DNA of 64,000 bases from Scybalenecus merdavium. GTDB lineage: Bacteria > Bacillota > Clostridia > Oscillospirales > Acutalibacteraceae. The position numbers and the translations under genes were made by a program. Below are positions 59,405 to 64,000 of this stretch, in pieces (the stretch's first letter is position 1; every line of letters starts with the position of its first letter). The stretch spans positions 62,001 through 126,000 of the forward strand of contig DVNM01000002.1 of assembly GCA_018714405.1 (NCBI GenBank). Direction: 5' to 3'. A model generated the notes under the pieces. The model saw only the letters and a program-made list of their open reading frames with translations, did not search any database and was not told the origin of the DNA.

Positions 59405-60427
59405 ATGAAAACATCTGATTTTTTTTATGATTTACCCGAAGAACTGATTGCACAGACACCGGTTGAACCAAGGGATGCCTCACGCCTTATGGTGCTCAAT
59501 AAAGCGACCGGCGCCATGCAGCATGTGCATTTTTATGACATTGTGCAGTATTTGCACCCGGGCGACTGCCTGATTTTAAACGATACACGCGTTATACCCG
59601 CCCGCATCTACGGCACCAAGGATACAGGTGCGACCGTTGAATTTTTATTGCTGAAGCAGGTGGAGCAGGATCTTTGGGAATGCCTCGCGGGCCCGGGCCG
59701 CAAGGCCAAAGAGGGGAGTCATTTTACTTTTGGCGGCGGTATCCTGCAGGGCACGGTGGAAAGTGTGCTGGAAAACGGCAACCGCCTGCTTCGCTTTACA
59801 TATGAGGGCAACATCTACGCCGTGCTCGACCAGATCGGGCAAATGCCTTTGCCGCCGTATATCAAAGAAAAACTGGAAAATCAGGAGCGCTACCAAACGG
59901 TTTATGCACGCGAGCTTGGTTCTGCCGCAGCGCCGACGGCCGGCCTGCATTTTACGCCCGAGCTTCTGGAAAAGATCCGCGCCAAAGGCGTTGAAATCGG
60001 CTATGTGACGCTGCATGTTGGCCTCGGTACATTTCGGCCGGTTAAGGCAGAAAACATCGAAAACCACTTAATGCACACAGAGCACTACCATATGCCGCAG
60101 GAAACGGCCGATATGATCAACCGTGTTAAGGCATCCGGCGGCCGTGTGATCTCGGTCGGCACGACTTCCTGCCGTACACTGGAAAGCGTGGCGGCCAAAA
60201 ACGGCAAAATCTGCGAGGACGACGACGATACCTCTATTTTTATTTACCCCGGTTATGAATTTAAATGCATTGATGCACTGATCACGAATTTCCATTTGCC
60301 GGAAAGCACGCTGATCATGCTGGTCAGCGCACTGGCAGGCCGCGAGCATATTTTAAACGCCTATAAAACAGCCGTGGAGATGCGCTACCGCTTTTTCTCG
60401 TTTGGCGACGCCATGTTTATCTGCTGA
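59405..60427 (+). CDS. queA: S-adenosylmethionine:tRNA ribosyltransferase-isomerase
   Basis: Makes epoxyqueuosine in tRNA from preQ1 and SAM. 340 residues. FFYDLPEELIAQTPVEPRD near the N-terminus, LNDTRVIPARIYG near 58, and AAPTAGLHFTPELLEKI near 178 are the family signatures. It is followed 11 bases on by tgt, which acts one step earlier in queuosine synthesis. Confidence 0.96.
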   Translation: MKTSDFFYDLPEELIAQTPVEPRDASRLMVLNKATGAMQHVHFYDIVQYLHPGDCLILNDTRVIPARIYGTKDTGATVEFLLLKQVEQDLWECLAGPGRKAKEGSHFTFGGGILQGTVESVLENGNRLLRFTYEGNIYAVLDQIGQMPLPPYIKEKLENQERYQTVYARELGSAAAPTAGLHFTPELLEKIRAKGVEIGYVTLHVGLGTFRPVKAENIENHLMHTEHYHMPQETADMINRVKASGGRVISVGTTSCRTLESVAAKNGKICEDDDDTSIFIYPGYEFKCIDALITNFHLPESTLIMLVSALAGREHILNAYKTAVEMRYRFFSFGDAMFIC

Positions 60428-60438
60428 GAGGTTAAATA

Positions 60439-61569
60439 ATGTTTAAAGTAATTTCAAAAGAAAATAACGCGCGCCGCGGCGTGTTTGAAACGGTGCACGG
60501 TACAGTGCAGACGCCGGCGTTTATGAACGTGGCTACAGCGGCAGCCATTAAAGGCGGCTTGTCTACATTTGATTTAAAGGATGTTGGCTGCCAGGTCATG
60601 CTTTGCAACACATACCACCTGCATGTGCGCCCGTCGGACACGCTGATTTATGAATTGGGCGGTCTGCACCGCTTCACCAACTGGGACCGGCCGATTTTAA
60701 CAGACAGCGGCGGTTTTCAGGTGTTTTCACTGGCATCCCTGCGCCAGATTCGCGAGGAAGGCGTTACGTTCCACTCACATGTAGACGGCCGTAAAATCTT
60801 TATGGGACCGGAGGAGAGCATGCGCATCCAGTCTCATCTGGGCTCTACGATCGCTATGGCTTTTGACGAATGTGTTCAAAATCCGGCTCCTTATGCATAT
60901 GCAAAAGACTCCTGCGCGCGCACGACGCGCTGGCTGGAACGCTGCAAGGCAGAAATGGAAAAGCTCAACGCGCAGTCAGACACTATTAATAAGAATCAGC
61001 TGCTTTTCGGCATCAACCAGGGCTGTACCTTTGATGATCTGCGTATTGCCCACGCCAAGGACATTGCGTCACTTGGCTTGGACGGTTATGCCATTGGGGG
61101 ACTTGCAGTAGGGGAGCCGAAAGAAGATATGTACCGCATTATATCGGCTGTTGAGCCTTATCTGCCGCAGGACAAGCCGCGTTATCTGATGGGTGTCGGC
61201 ACGCCGGGCAATATTTTAGAGGGCGTCAGCCGCGGCGTAGATCTGTTTGACTGTGTTATGCCCACAAGAAATGCCAGACACGGCCATTTGTTTACGAAAA
61301 ATGGTATTATCAACATCAACAACGCAAAATATGCGAAAGATACGCACCCGATCGATGAGACCTGCAGCTGCAGCACATGCCGCAACCATTCGCGCGCCTA
61401 TGTGCGTCATTTGCTGAAAAGCGGCGAAATGCTTGGCATGCGCCTGGCTGTGATCCACAATCTGCATTTTTATAACCACATGATGGAGGAGATACGCGAA
61501 GCACTGGAAAACGGCTCTTTTGCAGATTATAAAAATGAATATTGTGTAAAGCTTGATACGCGTATATAA
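60439..61569 (+). CDS. tgt: tRNA-guanine transglycosylase
   Basis: Exchanges guanine 34 for preQ1. 376 residues. The nucleophile Asp and substrate pocket are in LTDSGGFQVFSL near 88, FDECVQNPAP near 142, and GGLAVGEPKEDMY near 220. The zinc site CSCSTCRNHSRAYVRHL near 312-328 is intact. Operon queA-tgt-yajC. Confidence 0.96.
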   Translation: MFKVISKENNARRGVFETVHGTVQTPAFMNVATAAAIKGGLSTFDLKDVGCQVMLCNTYHLHVRPSDTLIYELGGLHRFTNWDRPILTDSGGFQVFSLASLRQIREEGVTFHSHVDGRKIFMGPEESMRIQSHLGSTIAMAFDECVQNPAPYAYAKDSCARTTRWLERCKAEMEKLNAQSDTINKNQLLFGINQGCTFDDLRIAHAKDIASLGLDGYAIGGLAVGEPKEDMYRIISAVEPYLPQDKPRYLMGVGTPGNILEGVSRGVDLFDCVMPTRNARHGHLFTKNGIININNAKYAKDTHPIDETCSCSTCRNHSRAYVRHLLKSGEMLGMRLAVIHNLHFYNHMMEEIREALENGSFADYKNEYCVKLDTRI

Positions 61570-61637
61570 AAAATGCTTGCAAATTTATGCAGTTTAATTT
61601 ATAATAAATGAGCATTTAATTCGGGAGGATTTACCAA

Positions 61638-62108
61638 ATGTTTGATTTTTTTAATTTTATTAACCTGAGTCTCACTTCGTCTGCTGCTTCCGGCGCAGAA
61701 GGTTCCGCGGCAAGCAGCTCCTCGTTCATCATTGTTATTATTCTGATGTTCGTGGTCATGTATTTCTTTATGATCCGTCCGCAGAAAAAGCGTGAAAAGG
61801 CGGAACAGGAAATGCGCAATTCCCTTGAGATCGGTGACGAGATCATCACAATCGGCGGCATTGTCGGCCGTGTTGTTACGATCAAGGACGACGAAGTTGT
61901 GATCGAGACCGGCGCAGACAGAAACAAAATGCGCATTCTGCGTTCTGCTATCAACACCAATAAGACCAAGATGGAGCAGCAGAGAAAAGAGGTTGAAGCT
62001 GCACGTCAGGCTGCCAAAGAGAAAAAAGAGCAGAAAAAGAAAAAATCTCTTTCCGGCAAAGGCGACAAAGCGGAAAAAACAGAAGAGAAAAAAGAAGAAA
62101 CCAAATAA
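61638..62108 (+). CDS. yajC: Preprotein translocase subunit YajC
   Basis: Accessory subunit of the Sec system. 156 residues. One membrane helix (about 30-48) followed by MIRPQKKREKAEQEMRNSL and GDEIITIGGIVGRVV, the YajC signature. The C-terminal 50 residues are a long Lys/Glu-rich tail, longer than in many species. CGGGAGG lies upstream. Last gene before the terminator at 62133. Confidence 0.94.
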   Translation: MFDFFNFINLSLTSSAASGAEGSAASSSSFIIVIILMFVVMYFFMIRPQKKREKAEQEMRNSLEIGDEIITIGGIVGRVVTIKDDEVVIETGADRNKMRILRSAINTNKTKMEQQRKEVEAARQAAKEKKEQKKKKSLSGKGDKAEKTEEKKEETK

Positions 62109-62132
62109 TTTACCGGCATATTTAAAAACGAG

Positions 62133-62168
62133 CCCCCATATCTATCTAGTAGATATGGGGGTTTTTTT
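62133..62168 (+). terminator. Terminator of yajC holding the next gene's ribosome site
   Basis: Perfect 12-bp stem: CCCCCATATCTA (62133-62144) and TAGATATGGGGG (62150-62161), 5-base loop, T7. The next ATG (62169) follows the T-run, and the only ribosome-site candidate is GGGGG in the 3' arm. Confidence 0.88.
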
Positions 62169-62567
62169 ATGCCGAAAATCAAAATCAGTTCCAAGTCCTT
62201 TTTTGTAAAACTGATCATTACAGATTTGACGGTGCAGCTTGTTTGTGTACTCGGCTTTTCCGCTGCCATCAGCATATGTGCATATTTTGCAGATATAAAA
62301 ATGGAGCTCGTGTATAATACGGCTTATCTAATTTTGGCGGCTGCGGCTTTTTTATCGGCGCTTTTTGTAGCGGCACGCGTAAAAAGCCACGGCCTTTTGG
62401 TGGGCATATTCTGCCAGATACCATTGATGCTCTATATTTGCATCAGCTATTTTGCCCAACCGCAAAACGCCGTGCACCTTTTGATAAAACTGGCTGTTTT
62501 GATCGTATTCGGCGCGGTCGGCGGTGCAGTCGGAATCAACAAAAAGAAAAAGTATAAGGTGAAATAA
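62169..62567 (+). CDS. TIGR04086 family membrane protein
   Basis: 132 residues with four hydrophobic helices (about 15-38, 48-66, 72-92, 100-120) and a basic tail. This layout and its place after yajC match the TIGR04086 family of Firmicutes, which has no known role. No other start codon lies in frame between here and the yajC stop region, so the ATG at the end of the terminator is the start. It abuts the spoIIM start. Confidence 0.82.
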   Translation: MPKIKISSKSFFVKLIITDLTVQLVCVLGFSAAISICAYFADIKMELVYNTAYLILAAAAFLSALFVAARVKSHGLLVGIFCQIPLMLYICISYFAQPQNAVHLLIKLAVLIVFGAVGGAVGINKKKKYKVK

Positions 62568-63155
62568 TTGAAAAAGAAATTTTCCGAAGCAATTATCAAT
62601 AATCAGATTGTGATCATTGTTTTTGTTATTTACGTTTTCGGTCTGATTGCCGGTTCGGTTTGCTATAACAGCATCGATTCCGAATCGGTTAAAGCTGTGA
62701 CGGACGAATTGCTGTCTTTTAAGCAAAAAACATTTACACAGCAGCTTGTCAATGACCTTTGTCTGAATATGACAATGTATTTTCTTACGTTTATTTTTGG
62801 ACTTTGCTGCATCGGCCTGCCGGCTGTGTCGCTGATGCCTTTTTTGATCGGCATTATCAACTCCGTAAAAATATCTTATTTTTATTTAAACTACGGTACA
62901 AAAGGCATTGGTTACACGCTGCTGATGATTTTGCCGGGTGCATCCATGTTTGTGGCGGTATCCGTCTTAAGTGCATGCGACGGCATAGATATGAGCCGCG
63001 TTTTATTCAAAGCGGCTTTTCGCGGTGGTTCGTTCGACAAAAGCCTGGCGTTTCAATATTTAAAAGAGTTTTTATTTTTCGGCATTGCGACCATTGTGAT
63101 TTCTGTTTTAAACGCACTTTTGACCACATCCCTGAGTTCTATTATTGCGCTGTAA
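62568..63155 (+). CDS. spoIIM: Stage II sporulation protein M
   Basis: Membrane part of the SpoIIDMP complex that drives peptidoglycan remodelling during engulfment. 195 residues with five or so membrane helices; the family pattern FGLIAGSVCYNS near 24 and LPAVSLMPFLIGIINSVKIS near 85-104 are visible, with LPGASMFVAV near 123. The start is a TTG at 62568 with AAGGTG upstream. In Bacillus it is also next to a xerD-type gene, as here. Confidence 0.88.
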   Translation: MKKKFSEAIINNQIVIIVFVIYVFGLIAGSVCYNSIDSESVKAVTDELLSFKQKTFTQQLVNDLCLNMTMYFLTFIFGLCCIGLPAVSLMPFLIGIINSVKISYFYLNYGTKGIGYTLLMILPGASMFVAVSVLSACDGIDMSRVLFKAAFRGGSFDKSLAFQYLKEFLFFGIATIVISVLNALLTTSLSSIIAL

Positions 63156-63173
63156 AACGAAAAGGGGAGTGCG

Positions 63174-63998
63174 TTATTTTTTCATTTTTTCCTTGGAAAG
63201 CGGGTTGGAGCGAATGGCCTTTTGCACAGCGTCGTCCGCAATATGCGTGTAGATTTCAGTCGTTCCGAGATTTTCATGGCCAAGAATCTTTTTGAGCACC
63301 AGCAGATCCACATGACCCTGACGGTACATAAGCGTAGCCGCTGTGTGGCGCAATTTATGCACAGACAAGCCGCGGTTACCAAGGCCGGCTTTATCTAAAT
63401 ACATATATACAAGGTGCTGCACAGTTTTCGGGCTGATTCGGTTATTGCGGCTGCTTAAAAAAAGCGCACGGTCTTTTACACCTTCGCGCGGCCGCACTTT
63501 CATGTAAGCAGCAACGGCATTGATACAGGCCTGATTCAAATAGATCATACGTTCTTTGTTGCCTTTACCGGTTATGACCAGCGCACCGTCGTCACGAATG
63601 TCATTGTAGTTAATGGACACAAGTTCAGAAAGTCGAAGGCCACAATTTAGAAACAATGTAATAATGGCATAGTCGCGCTCTTTGTATTTGCCGTCAATGA
63701 CACTAAGCAGTTTCTCACTTTCTTCTAAAGTCAAAAATTTGGGCTGGCTTTTCTTGATTTTCGGCGTATCCAGCGTTTTCATGGGATTTTCGTTCAAATA
63801 ACCGCATTTTTCACAAATATAGTAATAAAAGCGTCGAATGGCGATCACTTTGCGTGCACGCGTAGCTTCATTGTTGTGGCGCTCATTTTTACAATAGATC
63901 AAATACATATAAGCGTCATTTAATTTAACGCAACGCAGAAAATCAAGATCGATATCGCGCAGATCGATTTGATCATCCGGCAGATCGTTTGGCAGCAT
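63174..63998 (-). CDS. XerC/XerD-type tyrosine recombinase, 5'-truncated
   Basis: The visible 274 residues end at a real stop near 63174 and run off the window edge upstream. The catalytic set is there: Arg in NCGLRLSELVS near 118, Lys in GKGNKERMI near 144, HKLRHTAATLMY near 218 (His, Arg), LGHENLGTTEIYTH near 240-253 (His and nucleophile Tyr). The N-terminal SAM-like domain is only partly visible, so the ATG at 63998 is probably internal. It is likely the chromosome-dimer resolvase, given its place next to spoIIM, rather than a mobile-element integrase. Confidence 0.85.
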   Translation of the reverse strand: MLPNDLPDDQIDLRDIDLDFLRCVKLNDAYMYLIYCKNERHNNEATRARKVIAIRRFYYYICEKCGYLNENPMKTLDTPKIKKSQPKFLTLEESEKLLSVIDGKYKERDYAIITLFLNCGLRLSELVSINYNDIRDDGALVITGKGNKERMIYLNQACINAVAAYMKVRPREGVKDRALFLSSRNNRISPKTVQHLVYMYLDKAGLGNRGLSVHKLRHTAATLMYRQGHVDLLVLKKILGHENLGTTEIYTHIADDAVQKAIRSNPLSKEKMKK

Positions 63999-64000
63999 TT

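Noticed and set aside
63174..64000. Prophage or integrative-element integrase
   Set aside because: The recombinase has the XerD-like pattern and lies beside spoIIM, a conserved chromosomal neighbourhood; no phage genes are nearby.
1..64000. CRISPR array or rRNA genes
   Set aside because: No regularly spaced short repeats, cas-like genes or rRNA sequence were seen anywhere in the window.

Overview
The window is a stretch of the chromosome of an anaerobic, endospore-forming member of the Clostridia (Bacillota), most like the Oscillospirales/Ruminococcaceae group. Evidence: roughly half-GC DNA, short AGGAGG-type ribosome sites, overlapping same-strand genes, and a large set of sporulation genes (spoIIR, spoVM, sipL, spoIVA, spoIIM, cwlD). 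SipL is a clostridial coat protein. The genus assignment is inference.

Region by region. 1-5316: the end of araB, then araA and araD (L-arabinose catabolism), a strong terminator, and a separately promoted GH29 fucosidase-family gene. 5317-6038: a decayed IS3-type insertion sequence. 6039-11218: UPF0210/ACT pair on the minus strand, then a plus-strand run of PHP phosphatase, Lrp regulator, aminotransferase and ispE. 11266-12423: spoIIR and a zinc-ribbon/TM2 protein. 12583-14270: two tRNA-Leu genes (UAA and CAA) around a DUF2974 hydrolase-like gene. 14295-16421: an AT-rich accessory patch with a TIR/DUF4062-like protein and an unknown frameshifted gene. 16425-17747: rarA. 17913-23912: a LysR gene and an eight-gene MerR-headed operon of flavodoxins, flavin reductases, an aldo/keto reductase, a polytopic DUF4405 protein and two lipoproteins, here proposed as a transmembrane flavin redox module.

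24050-38602: a FAD oxidoreductase followed by a dense housekeeping run (yicC, remA, gmk, rpoZ, priA, def, fmt, YugP-type peptidase, rsmB, rlmN, prpC, prkC, rsgA, thiN), a 47-residue membrane ORF and the 29-residue spoVM. 38671-41678: sipL and spoIVA. With spoVM, this places the three proteins that start coat assembly side by side, and the sipL leader carries a good sigma-E-like promoter. 41716-52227: small zinc-ribbon and membrane proteins, a GH10-like lipoprotein, mtaB, dacF-type carboxypeptidase, pgi, a small P-loop protein, yceD-rpmF, a DUF512 radical SAM protein, der and plsY. 52235-56439: a 2-hydroxyacid dehydrogenase, cwlD, radA, a P-loop kinase-like gene and a frameshifted GNAT acetyltransferase. 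56453-59236: dapB, dapA and asd in one minus-strand operon (diaminopimelate/lysine). 59405-63155: queA, tgt, yajC, a TIGR04086 membrane protein and spoIIM. 63174-end: a XerC/D-type recombinase cut by the window edge.

The most notable points are the spoVM-sipL-spoIVA cluster, the flavin redox operon, two genes whose ribosome site lies inside a terminator-like hairpin with the start codon directly after the U-tract (spoIIR, and TIGR04086 ahead of spoIIM), and the TIR-like gene beside tRNA-Leu. No rRNA operon, CRISPR array, prophage or riboswitch was seen. All functional calls rest on reading motifs and family resemblance by eye; no database search was possible.
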